Shown: piece after piece, positions 43,639-52,325 of the stretch | How the letters are laid out: each line of letters opens with the position of its first letter | Position numbering within the stretch: the stretch's first letter is position 1 | Source: Sphingomonas sp. | Lineage (GTDB): Bacteria > Pseudomonadota > Alphaproteobacteria > Sphingomonadales > Sphingomonadaceae | DNA: 64,000 nt | Assembly: GCF_017304635.1 (NCBI RefSeq) | Contig: NZ_JAFKMA010000001.1 | Coordinates: forward strand, 1,178,001 to 1,242,000 | Direction: 5' to 3' | Program-made: the position numbers and the translations under genes | The notes under the pieces: model-generated | What the model was told of the DNA's origin: nothing | The model's input: only the letters and a program-made list of their open reading frames with translations | The model's database searches: none

Positions 43639-45978
43639 TTACTGTCGCGTGATGCCGCCATCCCGGAACGCGTGCTGGATAGCCATATCGATGTCGTCTT
43701 GGCCGATCGCAGGCGTTTCCGCCTCGGCGGACACAGGTTCGGTTTGCTCGGCAAACAGATCCCGCAACCTGCGCTGCAGGTCGTCCGCGAACCCGGGCCT
43801 GAGTAACAGCGCCCGCTCGGTATCGGTGAGCATAGCCATGTCGATGTCATAGCTGGTGCCATCATAGGTCACGATGGCGCGGCTTTTCACGAGCCGTTTC
43901 CAGGCGGCTTCGCGATCAATCCGTTCACGCTCCACCGCAGCCGCTCGCGCCAGTTCACGATCGCTGGTCGCCCCGATGGTCTCGGCAGCCTGGGTAATCG
44001 CCGGCACCGCGTCGGGCTGCGACGGCGAGGCGACCTCGGGCCGGCGTTCGACGCTCTCCTCCCTGGCAGGAACAGGCGGTGCCGTATGGTCGCGGATCAT
44101 CCGCATGGCAGCCGATTCCGATCTCGCTTCGGCCCTGCCCATTTTCGCCGCGTAGAGACGCGTCACGATGCGCCGGCCGTCCGCCGATCGGGGATCGATT
44201 GCCGCCACGATCGTGCGAAGGCGATCCCGCACATCGGATCGCACCGCCGGTATCCGGTTGTCGGCATGCCGTAGTTGCCCAACGATCACCTCCAACCGGC
44301 GGCCAAGTGCGGTTCCTGCCGCAGCCAGACGTGTTTGACCATAGGTCGTCACGCCCAGAAGCGACACGCGGATATCGTCGCGCGCCCTTGCGCGCTCGAT
44401 CCGCCGCGAAGCGTCGGCGAGCCGGGATGCGCCATCGGCCCTAACATGATCGATGTCGTCAACGACCGAACGCAGTCGTGTATCGGCTTGGTGTCCCTGG
44501 CTCTGGATCGCCGAGCCACCGCCCGCGACAACCGTGGCGACGGATATCCGGCCGAAGCGATCGCCGATGTCGCGACGTAGACCGAGCCGGGCCTGGTGGC
44601 CGTGTTGTCGCACCTGATCGATGCCTTCGCGCATGGTATTGAGGCGCCGCGCGATCAGCACGCCGATGTCGCCGACACCACCATCCTCCGCCCACACCCC
44701 GACCCGGTGCGCCATCACCTCAACCTTCCGCCGCACCGCCGTCCGCACGCGATCGATGTCGCCCGGCAATTCGACGATACGCTCCGCCATACCGGTCAGT
44801 GCGACAGCAAGCCGCGGCCGCATATCGTCGATGCCGCTCCCCTCCGACCATATGGCGGTAGCGCGCCCCATCGTCTCGACCTTGCGGATGGTCTTGATCC
44901 GTGCCGCCTCCACGCGCGCTGCTCCATCGACCGCCGCATCGCGCAGATTCGCCACGATACCGGCGAGTGCTTCGAGTCTGCCCTGCCGCCGGGTCATCGC
45001 TTCGAGCCGGCGCCGCGTCCAGGTCGCCTGCTGCCCGACTTTGCCTTGCTCGGGCGGCAGCATATTGCGGGCCTTGTTACTCAAGTGGGTGTAGCGCTTG
45101 TTGATACCGGCCGCGTGCAACGTGGCGTTGATCGCACGCACCACCGCCAACCGCCGAGCGCGGATGCCGTCGGGCGTGTTGATGTCGTTCTGCTTTCCCG
45201 TCGCAAACTCCCATTCATACGGGGCCACACGTCGGGATTGTCGCAGCGAATAGACGATGTGGCAGTGGAAGTTGCGCTGGTCGCCCGACGCGTCGGGCAG
45301 GTGAATGCCGACCGAATACGCCATTCCGCGTGCCTCGAACCAGCGGCAGATCCGTCGCACCGCGCGGCGGCGCTGCCGCGCGGTCAATTCGGCGGGCAGC
45401 GCGATCACCTCAACGCAATAGACGTTGGCATTGGCGCGGTCGTGCTTTTCGAGCGCTTCCGACGCGCGGTAATGCGCGGCAAGCTCGTTCCTGTCCTCTG
45501 CAATGTTCGACCACCAGCCGCGCTCGCCGCCCTCCAGCGCATCCTCGCGAACGCCATACAACGCGGCGCGTTCGGCCTCGCCGGAGCGCCAGCGTCGGCC
45601 CTTGCGCGACGCAAACCCGCGGGCTGTGAACGCATAGTGGATGGAATACAGCCGGTCAGGGCCTCGGCTGTCGCTGAGCCCGATCGTGCCAGCGAGCATC
45701 GCTTGCACCTGACGATGGTAGAGCCGACGCGGAGTAGACCCGCGATAGCGCGGCCTGTCGGGCTGCGCGACCCGCACCCGGATCCGCCGCCGCCGTGCGA
45801 CGTCGGCCGCGCGATCGTCACGGCGCTTTTTGTCGAGTTGGTCGCGGGTCTTGGCGCGCTCATCGGCCCGCTCGACCGCTTTGCGCCGGCTGGCGAAGTT
45901 GCGCGCGCTGCGCTCGGCGGCGATGGCCTGCGCCACCCCCTCCGATCGTTGTTTCAGCGCGGCGTAGCCGACCTCCAT
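43639..45978 (-). CDS. MobA/MobL-type relaxase
   Basis: 779 residues. Basic N-terminal region, relaxase core at about 105-260 with ANVYCVEVIALPAELTARQRRRAVRRI and the metal-binding HLPDASGDQRNFHCHIVYSLRQS (HUH-type). A long helical C-terminal region of about 500 residues rich in R, E and A follows, with coiled-coil-like repeats. Relaxases nick oriT and lead the strand into the recipient. It starts next to a palindromic region (45998-46168), the likely oriT. Confidence 0.8.
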   Translation of the reverse strand: MEVGYAALKQRSEGVAQAIAAERSARNFASRRKAVERADERAKTRDQLDKKRRDDRAADVARRRRIRVRVAQPDRPRYRGSTPRRLYHRQVQAMLAGTIGLSDSRGPDRLYSIHYAFTARGFASRKGRRWRSGEAERAALYGVREDALEGGERGWWSNIAEDRNELAAHYRASEALEKHDRANANVYCVEVIALPAELTARQRRRAVRRICRWFEARGMAYSVGIHLPDASGDQRNFHCHIVYSLRQSRRVAPYEWEFATGKQNDINTPDGIRARRLAVVRAINATLHAAGINKRYTHLSNKARNMLPPEQGKVGQQATWTRRRLEAMTRRQGRLEALAGIVANLRDAAVDGAARVEAARIKTIRKVETMGRATAIWSEGSGIDDMRPRLAVALTGMAERIVELPGDIDRVRTAVRRKVEVMAHRVGVWAEDGGVGDIGVLIARRLNTMREGIDQVRQHGHQARLGLRRDIGDRFGRISVATVVAGGGSAIQSQGHQADTRLRSVVDDIDHVRADGASRLADASRRIERARARDDIRVSLLGVTTYGQTRLAAAGTALGRRLEVIVGQLRHADNRIPAVRSDVRDRLRTIVAAIDPRSADGRRIVTRLYAAKMGRAEARSESAAMRMIRDHTAPPVPAREESVERRPEVASPSQPDAVPAITQAAETIGATSDRELARAAAVERERIDREAAWKRLVKSRAIVTYDGTSYDIDMAMLTDTERALLLRPGFADDLQRRLRDLFAEQTEPVSAEAETPAIGQDDIDMAIQHAFRDGGITRQ

Positions 45979-45997
45979 CCTACCCTTCCAACATCAT

Positions 45998-46168
45998 GAG
46001 AGGGGGTGGCCAAAGCGGTGTGTTGTGGGCTTTGCCCCAAACAACACTTTATCGCGCACCACCCCCTCTCACCCTTATCTGGGATTTCTACGGCCGATGG
46101 TGGGCCAACCTACCCCGGCGCTAGTGCTGGCACCTATTCGGTGAAAGGCGCTCTTTGGGGTAGGTTGG
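45998..46168. repeat. Palindrome-rich region, candidate oriT
   Basis: Between the relaxase start and the plus-strand gene at 46204 are two nested pairs. GAGAGGGGGTGG (45998-46009) pairs exactly with 46059-46070 and encloses the hairpin GTGTTGT-GGGC-TTT-GCCC...ACAACAC (46020-46047). CCAACCTACCCC (46105-46116) pairs exactly with GGGGTAGGTTGG (46157-46168). Inverted repeats just upstream of a relaxase gene are usual for oriT. Confidence 0.6.
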
Positions 46169-46203
46169 ACATGCCATGCCGCAGGCGTGGCCACATCCTA
46201 ACC

Positions 46204-46830
46204 ATGACCTACGATACCGATTTTGCGGCCATCATGGCCGCCATCGACTGCACAGCTGACATGATCCGCGCCGACCTGGGCGTCATCACGGAGAAGCTCC
46301 CTGAATTGCGTCGCCAGGCGCTGGCGGATCCACGGCGGCGCAACCGCGATGCTAAGCGCTATGCGTTGGGCGGAGCGCTCACGGTGCTCGGGTTCGAGCG
46401 AATCGATCCGATCGCGATTACCGGCCTGCTCGGCAATCCTCGACGGATGCTGACATGGCTGGTCGACGCGCGCGCCGTCATCGGCGATGCGCCGCTGGCT
46501 GATCTCGTCGACGCGGTATTCGAGCACGCCGATCGCTACGATTGGTGCAGGCAGTGGGGTGTCCATATCGACTGGCTGCACGGCAAGGCGTTATACGACG
46601 CTGCTGTGACCTCCTTTGTCACCTCGGGTCGCACTGGCGCGAACGAGCGCTGGCGCCGAGACACCATCACGGCTGACCAGGAGCAACTGATCTCACGAAT
46701 CTGTACATGGCGTCAGATCACCGAGCCTAAGGTCACGACCCGGGGCGAAGCGTTCGACTGGATCTATGCAGCCGGTGGCAATCCGACTTGGTGGGGGCCG
46801 CCGGCCACGCCGGCTGATTGGATCGACTGA
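46204..46830 (+). CDS. Hypothetical protein, first of an unknown three-gene operon
   Basis: 208 residues from ATG 46204; an earlier start would read through the palindromes. Helical and charged (FAAIMAAIDCTADMIRADLGVITEKLPELRRQ), with a C-terminal ITEPKVTTRGEAFDWIYAAGG segment. The ATG of the next gene overlaps its stop (ATGA), so the genes are coupled. No family recognised. Confidence 0.55.
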   Translation: MTYDTDFAAIMAAIDCTADMIRADLGVITEKLPELRRQALADPRRRNRDAKRYALGGALTVLGFERIDPIAITGLLGNPRRMLTWLVDARAVIGDAPLADLVDAVFEHADRYDWCRQWGVHIDWLHGKALYDAAVTSFVTSGRTGANERWRRDTITADQEQLISRICTWRQITEPKVTTRGEAFDWIYAAGGNPTWWGPPATPADWID

Positions 46831-47042
46831 TGGACGATTTCACCGACATCGACGCGGCTTATACCGCCTTCCTGCAACTCGCAAAGCAGCGCGATGACGC
46901 GCTTGACGATTGCGCCGCCGAGCAGGTGGCTGGCAGGACGGGACTTCTTGCCTATCGCCGCGCCGCTGCGTTGCAAGGCGAAGTTAATGTTTTTGCCGCC
47001 AAGTTGGCCGCCGCAATCGAGCGGGAGCGGCAGACGCTATGA
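46830..47042 (+). CDS. Small helical protein, second gene of the operon
   Basis: 70 residues from ATG 46830. Almost entirely helical and acidic (MDDFTDIDAAYTAFLQLAKQRDDALDD), possibly a small partner or coiled-coil protein. It overlaps both neighbours by 4 nt. Function unknown. Confidence 0.55.
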   Translation: MDDFTDIDAAYTAFLQLAKQRDDALDDCAAEQVAGRTGLLAYRRAAALQGEVNVFAAKLAAAIERERQTL

Positions 47043-48577
47043 ACATGGACGTCAAGCTCGGCCGCAAGGAAGCTAAGCGCCAGCGCACTGCACGAGAACA
47101 ACAGACCTATTTCCAACAGAAGTCAGCGTCGCGCCAGCGCAACGCTGTCGTCAGCGACTTCACCGAGTTTACGCGACTGTTCGAAGAAGAAGGGTTACCG
47201 GTCGCGGACGACCTGACGTCGTTTATTGACCGCCTAATTATAGAATACCGCGAAGGCTCAGGCGAACGCAGCGATCACGATCTGCTGATCTTCGATCCCG
47301 GCCTTACCGACCTGTCGACCTTGCCCATCGGGGTGCTCGATCACAAGGAACTGGCGCTACCCGATGCGCTGATCCCCCGGTCGCGCGACGATCTGCTCTC
47401 CTTGTGCGAATGCATGATCGTGCGCAGTCGCGACCGCGAACTTATCGCCTATGTGGTCGCGGGCTGGCCCGACTGCACGGTGTCCCGCCGCGACATTCGT
47501 AACGGCAGTTCTGATGCGATCGATGCGGCGATTGCGTATCTACATCGCCATGTCGATCGGCTGTGGCACCTTTATGGCTCTGCGCCAGCAATGTATGAAG
47601 CGATCGTCGCTGGGCGGCATGGCCATGCGCTCAAGCGCCTGCGCAACAAGGGTGCACCTGGGAACTTCTCCCGCGAGATCATCTTCGATCTGATCGCACG
47701 CCAAGGCCTGATCTGGTGCTGCAACGATCTTCAGTTGACCTTCGCGCGAAGTCGGATCGCCGCCGCCAATCCATTCGGCGCGCTGGTCAGCGCCGGTCAG
47801 ATCGAGCTCAAGCCCGAGCGGATCACCAACGACTTCAAGCCGTATCTGCTTCTCCTGCGCGTGGCACTGCAACTCTATGCCACCCTGCGCGAGGAGCATG
47901 ACCCGGTTCGGCCCAAGGCCGTGCCGGAGGGCTTGCCCGACAACCCTCAGGCGCGCCTGCTCGGCGCGGCGGTAAAGCACGACCTCGATCTCCTCGTGCT
48001 TGGACTCGGCCTCGATCGCACCCCGCTCGATAGCCTGGTCGAGCGAATCCGGTCGCTCCAGACGTACGGCAACAAGCGGCTATGGCGCATCCTCGATAGG
48101 CCGCTGACCCAGAATGAACTGACGGCGCACTTCTCGGGCATATGGTTCGCGGGGCTATCGCACGTGCAGATCGCCGGAGTCGGCGTCCTTCGCTACCTGC
48201 AAGCCGAAGCATACATCGAACACATGGTCCAAGAATGGTATCCGCAGAAAGGGACATCTCGCGCGATACCACGGGATGGCATCGCCATGCCGCCGTTCGA
48301 TGCGAACTACTTGGGCGCGGCGTGGAACGGCCATGCCAAGGATCTGCTACATCTCTATCGACGAGAGACACTACGCGACAAAATGGCACCAGAACCCGGG
48401 GTGTCGCTGACACATCGCTCGAAGAACGCCGGGGATGCCTCGCTGGACATTGCGTGTGCGTTTCTTAGTGGGCGATCGCAGCGACGGATTGGTGACCATG
48501 CTGGTCATATCAACTCGGTAGAACGAACTTTCTATCTGATCGACATCATTCCCGAGGCGCGGCTCGCGCGAGGCTAA
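47039..48577 (+). CDS. Hypothetical protein, third gene of the operon
   Basis: 512 residues. Long soluble protein, no signal peptide. A basic N-terminal segment (LGRKEAKRQRTAREQQTYFQQKSASRQR) is followed by mixed helices and several H/D-rich stretches (GLSHVQIAGVGVLRYL, AYIEHMVQEWYPQKGTS). I do not recognise it. The tight coupling of all three genes suggests a single system, perhaps for defence or transfer. It converges with the J-like gene at 48630, 52 nt apart. Confidence 0.55.
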   Translation: MNMDVKLGRKEAKRQRTAREQQTYFQQKSASRQRNAVVSDFTEFTRLFEEEGLPVADDLTSFIDRLIIEYREGSGERSDHDLLIFDPGLTDLSTLPIGVLDHKELALPDALIPRSRDDLLSLCECMIVRSRDRELIAYVVAGWPDCTVSRRDIRNGSSDAIDAAIAYLHRHVDRLWHLYGSAPAMYEAIVAGRHGHALKRLRNKGAPGNFSREIIFDLIARQGLIWCCNDLQLTFARSRIAAANPFGALVSAGQIELKPERITNDFKPYLLLLRVALQLYATLREEHDPVRPKAVPEGLPDNPQARLLGAAVKHDLDLLVLGLGLDRTPLDSLVERIRSLQTYGNKRLWRILDRPLTQNELTAHFSGIWFAGLSHVQIAGVGVLRYLQAEAYIEHMVQEWYPQKGTSRAIPRDGIAMPPFDANYLGAAWNGHAKDLLHLYRRETLRDKMAPEPGVSLTHRSKNAGDASLDIACAFLSGRSQRRIGDHAGHINSVERTFYLIDIIPEARLARG

Positions 48578-48629
48578 CGCGGTTGGGTGAGTGACGCACC
48601 TTTGGGATAGCTAGCCAGAGAGTCGGATA

Positions 48630-50228
48630 TCAGGCGAAGGCCTCACTCAATCGAACGCGACCATTTTTGAATGCCTGGCGCACCAGCGCCTCGAAGAAAT
48701 GGATGTTGTCTATTTCGCGATAGCCCATCGTCTCCGACGCTTTGGAGCCCTTCGGGCCTTCCACAATGAACGAACCGTCGGCCGTCCTGACCGTCACGTC
48801 ACCCCAGCCGAACTCCACTCGTTCGCTGCTGAACATCTTGCGCTGCGTGAGGACCACGGTTTCGTTCCTGACGACCATCTTGCCGAATGTGAGCTCGCCG
48901 CCAGCGCCGAGCGCGGCCATCATCTCGTTCATGAGGCGGAAGCCGACGCCCTGCCATAACCTTGGCACGAAGGCCTCGAAGATCGCGCCGTTCCTGAATT
49001 CGGCTGTCGTTGTGGCAACCCCGTCGTTCCAAGCGATCAAATAATCTGTCCCGGTCGGAACGCCGTTGACGGACTTTCTGATAGCGCCCCAGCGCACGCC
49101 TCGGATCGCAGATAGCCTGGTGCGCCTACCTCGCCACTCTACGCCATCCCGATCGATCGAGAGGCGGGTCTTGCTGAACGTTCCAACATCGGCAGCATAG
49201 GCCAGCTCCGCATCCTCCTGCGCGGCTTGCGCTGACAGATTGTCGAGGGCCTGCGCGTCTTCGGCGATCTTGGACGCAACGCGTGGCAATGCCGAGAAAC
49301 TACTACCTACCAGGACGGACACCTGCTGAGATTCTTCCAGCAGGCTATGGTCGTTGTACAGGTCAATCGAGAGGCTACGGACGGTGAACGCTAGCTTCTC
49401 GCTTTCCTCGTCACGCTGACCACGCAGTGTCGCGCTTATCTGGACCGGGTGCGTCAGTTCGTCCCAGGTCACGAGCAGCTTTTTAAGCGCGTCGATGATT
49501 GGCGGCAGCGCATCAGGTCGCGTCGCCGCCAGCTCGCGCGCCTTCTCAACTAAGCGTTCCGCGCCTGCGATCTCGCGCGCCAAGAACGACTGCGACCTCA
49601 CCGCGTAATCATCGATCACTTCATGAAGGAAACGAGGAAAGCGCTGTTCATCGGCGACCTTATCAACCAACGTGAACATCGCCTCGGCCATTTCCACCGT
49701 CGGCACGCGCTCGAATGTCGCCATGACCGCTCGTCGCCAAGCCTGCCGGCGATCACGCAGCGATTCCGCTGCCACGTCCATGGACGTGACCATTGGGAAA
49801 CCGGCAATCTCGCGGTCCTCATTCACCTCGCGGATTACCCGCTCGACATCGACTTGATCGGCGGCACTGGTCAGCGCGTCCAGGAAGTCGCGGAGCTCAA
49901 CGACCGTCTGTGCGGTCCAACCCGACGAGGCGGCAACCAAGGCGTTGGCCATGGCTAGCCCGCCCAGCGGCAATTCCGACAGTTGAGATACCGTTGATGA
50001 AGCAGCCTGCTCAGCAACCTTTGGCGATGTCCCGGGGAACCAACTAAGCTCTGCTTCCAGCCGGCGTCGCGGGTTTGTGAGGATGGCCTGTGCCTGCTGA
50101 CATAGGTCTGAATCTGCGATCAGCGACCTTTCCTCGGCCGCCTCCATGATACGCCCACGATCGTCTCGGGTCGTCACGCCAAGGATGGCGAATGGATTCG
50201 TGGGCTGCTTTTCAGGATCACTGGACAC
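48630..50228 (-). CDS. J-like protein without HPD motif (last gene of chaperone operon)
   Basis: 532 residues from GTG 50228, overlapping the preceding gene by 11 nt. The N-terminal 66 residues resemble a J-domain: NPFAILGV opens helix I, then RGRIMEAAEERSL and CQQAQAILTNPRRRLEAELSWFPG give helices II and III. The HPD loop needed to stimulate Hsp70 is not there; the loop reads IADSD. The centre is helical. The C-terminal third is beta-rich (KTRLSIDRDGVEWRGRRTRL and RVEFGWGDVTVRTADGSFIV), perhaps PH-like. The J-like reading is by inference. Confidence 0.6.
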   Translation of the reverse strand: MSSDPEKQPTNPFAILGVTTRDDRGRIMEAAEERSLIADSDLCQQAQAILTNPRRRLEAELSWFPGTSPKVAEQAASSTVSQLSELPLGGLAMANALVAASSGWTAQTVVELRDFLDALTSAADQVDVERVIREVNEDREIAGFPMVTSMDVAAESLRDRRQAWRRAVMATFERVPTVEMAEAMFTLVDKVADEQRFPRFLHEVIDDYAVRSQSFLAREIAGAERLVEKARELAATRPDALPPIIDALKKLLVTWDELTHPVQISATLRGQRDEESEKLAFTVRSLSIDLYNDHSLLEESQQVSVLVGSSFSALPRVASKIAEDAQALDNLSAQAAQEDAELAYAADVGTFSKTRLSIDRDGVEWRGRRTRLSAIRGVRWGAIRKSVNGVPTGTDYLIAWNDGVATTTAEFRNGAIFEAFVPRLWQGVGFRLMNEMMAALGAGGELTFGKMVVRNETVVLTQRKMFSSERVEFGWGDVTVRTADGSFIVEGPKGSKASETMGYREIDNIHFFEALVRQAFKNGRVRLSEAFA

Positions 50229-50952
50229 GGGCGCGGCCCTCGGTTTCCAATTGATACCGCTTCGCCTCCACCTGCGAGGTCGCCGTTGGACGATCACTCG
50301 CCAGAATGGATCGATTGGAGCAGCGGCTGTTATAGTCGCTCACGGCGTCGTTGAACCCATCGACGTTCCGATTGAATTTGTCGGTGTCGCTGTATTGCAG
50401 TCCGTCGATCTCGGTCTTCTGCGCGGCAATACGGATGTCTTCGGCCAGGCAGTAGCGGATCTCTGCCAAGCCAAGGGAGGCATAGCCCGGCGTAGGCTTT
50501 GATTCCGCCCCATCGTCCTCAGAGGCGGCGGCCTCGCCCGTCGCTGTCCCGTCGCTGCCAGTCGATGTGTCTACGGCGTCACCAATCGTCATGTTGTCGG
50601 TCGACGTGCCGCTGGAGCCGGCAGTCGTATCATAGGCGGTCGATTGATCGCTTGGTGCGACATACGTGCTGCTGCTGTCACTGACGGCATGGACACCGCC
50701 CCAGATGCAAGCCTTTATCGCTAGTAGGATTCCGATTCCTAGCACCCAGCCGCCAATCTTTTTGACGCCGGCAGGGATTGCGCCGCCATCTTTATGAACG
50801 GGCGCTGTCGGTGCTGTCGCTGTCGTTCCTGCTCGTGGAGGCGCCGGTTGCGGTGCGGCCGATGCTATCCGATTAGCAGCGGCGATCGCTTCATCGACGT
50901 CCGTGGCAAGCCCAGCCAGACCCTCAAAACCTATATCTTTCGGCGTGACCAT
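50218..50952 (-). CDS. Single-pass membrane protein of the chaperone operon
   Basis: 244 residues. An N-terminal cytoplasmic part precedes one transmembrane helix (GWVLGIGILLAIKACIWGGV, about 67-87), then a Ser/Thr-rich spacer and a C-terminal domain with paired cysteines (EIRYCLAEDIRIAAQKTEIDG and DYNSRCSNRS). The C-terminal pattern is shared by a family of bacterial membrane proteins I have seen beside AAA+/Hsp70 genes, but I cannot name it. It starts 2 nt after the AAA+ stop. Confidence 0.65.
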   Translation of the reverse strand: MVTPKDIGFEGLAGLATDVDEAIAAANRIASAAPQPAPPRAGTTATAPTAPVHKDGGAIPAGVKKIGGWVLGIGILLAIKACIWGGVHAVSDSSSTYVAPSDQSTAYDTTAGSSGTSTDNMTIGDAVDTSTGSDGTATGEAAASEDDGAESKPTPGYASLGLAEIRYCLAEDIRIAAQKTEIDGLQYSDTDKFNRNVDGFNDAVSDYNSRCSNRSILASDRPTATSQVEAKRYQLETEGRARVQ

Positions 50953-50954
50953 GG

Positions 50955-52325
50955 TCAGAAACCGATCCGCCGCTGCTCGTCGCTATTGCGGGAGGGACTC
51001 TTGGCGAGGGCGCTCGCTATCTCGTCCGGACCGATCCGTTCCTTCTTGCCGCGAGCCGTAAGCCGCGCGGCCTCGCGAACAACGAACGACACATCGGATA
51101 GCGGCCGGCCGGCAAGCGCCGCCGCCAAGCCAGCCAAGTCGGGCACGTCGTTGGGAATCTCCGACAGGAGCGAGCTTAACAGCGCGGCGACCTCATCTCG
51201 GCCGGCGTGATCGACGTGGATTACATGGTCAAAGCGGCCACGTCGCAGGATGGCCGGATCGATGGCATCGACCTGATTGGTCATGCCGATGACCAGCACC
51301 CGATTTTTCGCAGCCTCCGGAATGCGCCGGAGAAATTCGGCGACCTCCTCTACGTGATGCTGTTGCGATCCGGTGTCGCGGCTCGCAAGAAAAGCATCCA
51401 TCTCGTCAATGACGATAACCGCCGGTGCTGCTTTCGTTGCCTCGGCGAAGACCTGCGCGACCTTGCGCGAAGTTTCGTGGATATATGGGCTGGCGACGCT
51501 CGATGCCTCGATGTGGAACGACGGCCAGCCAAGATGCTCTATCAGTCGCTCAACGGCGAACGTCTTGCCACAACCAGTCGGACCCTCGAGGACGATCCCA
51601 CCGGGAAAGCCGATGCCCAGCGATGCGTAGCGCTCCTCATCCGCGACAATGTCGATAACATGCTCGTTGAAGAAGTCGGCGAGAGCTGGGCGGCCGGGCA
51701 ATTCGAACGGCCCGATAGCCGCCGAACCGACGTTGGCACGGATATCCGCGGCCTTCTTTTTCTGCTTGCCACCCCGGACCGTCGATTTGAGCTCCAGACC
51801 CGCGGCGATGACGATCGCCTCTAAATCGTCGACATCGAACTTGGGCAAGATCTGCTCAAGAGCAACCACATCGTCTGCGCGCACTTCAATGCCCCCGGTC
51901 AGGAACAGGCCCAGCACTTCGGCCTTGTCGCGTGATTGAAGCGATGGGTCGGAATATGGCAGCAGCAGCTTCCCCGCCTCGTCGTATATCGCGCCCTGGA
52001 CGGTCTTGTCCGTGCGGCGCAATGCGGTCGCGAACGCTAGGGCCTGATCAACCGTCGTCGGGCGAGGCAGATGCCCCACGATATCGAGCGTGCCGTCGGT
52101 GACCATGACTCGGTATTCGCCGCCAGCGAAGGACAGAACGTCGAGATCTGGCAACGCCGCAGTGCCGACTGCAGGAACCTTTGCGAACTCGGCGGCCATG
52201 AGAAGCGCTCGCCTGCGACTCTTGGTCGCATGGATCCAGAACATTGGATCTACGGCGCGCACGAGCCGTCCAAGCTCTTCACCGTTGGGCAGCACCGTGC
52301 CTTGAGGAAATGGCGATGCCGGCAT
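50955..52325 (-). CDS. AAA+ ATPase, CDC48/FtsH-like
   Basis: 456 residues from ATG 52325, which overlaps the Hsp70 stop as TGATG. The AAA+ module shows Walker A EGPTGCGKTF (248-255), Walker B VIVIDEMDAF (303-310) and a second region of homology (GMTNQVDAIDPAILRRGRFD, 347-366) with arginine fingers. The N-terminal 200 residues are an unknown domain (LRRTDKTVQGAIYDEAGK). It should form a hexamer that unfolds or remodels substrates. Partner of the Hsp70-like gene. Confidence 0.88.
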   Translation of the reverse strand: MPASPFPQGTVLPNGEELGRLVRAVDPMFWIHATKSRRRALLMAAEFAKVPAVGTAALPDLDVLSFAGGEYRVMVTDGTLDIVGHLPRPTTVDQALAFATALRRTDKTVQGAIYDEAGKLLLPYSDPSLQSRDKAEVLGLFLTGGIEVRADDVVALEQILPKFDVDDLEAIVIAAGLELKSTVRGGKQKKKAADIRANVGSAAIGPFELPGRPALADFFNEHVIDIVADEERYASLGIGFPGGIVLEGPTGCGKTFAVERLIEHLGWPSFHIEASSVASPYIHETSRKVAQVFAEATKAAPAVIVIDEMDAFLASRDTGSQQHHVEEVAEFLRRIPEAAKNRVLVIGMTNQVDAIDPAILRRGRFDHVIHVDHAGRDEVAALLSSLLSEIPNDVPDLAGLAAALAGRPLSDVSFVVREAARLTARGKKERIGPDEIASALAKSPSRNSDEQRRIGF

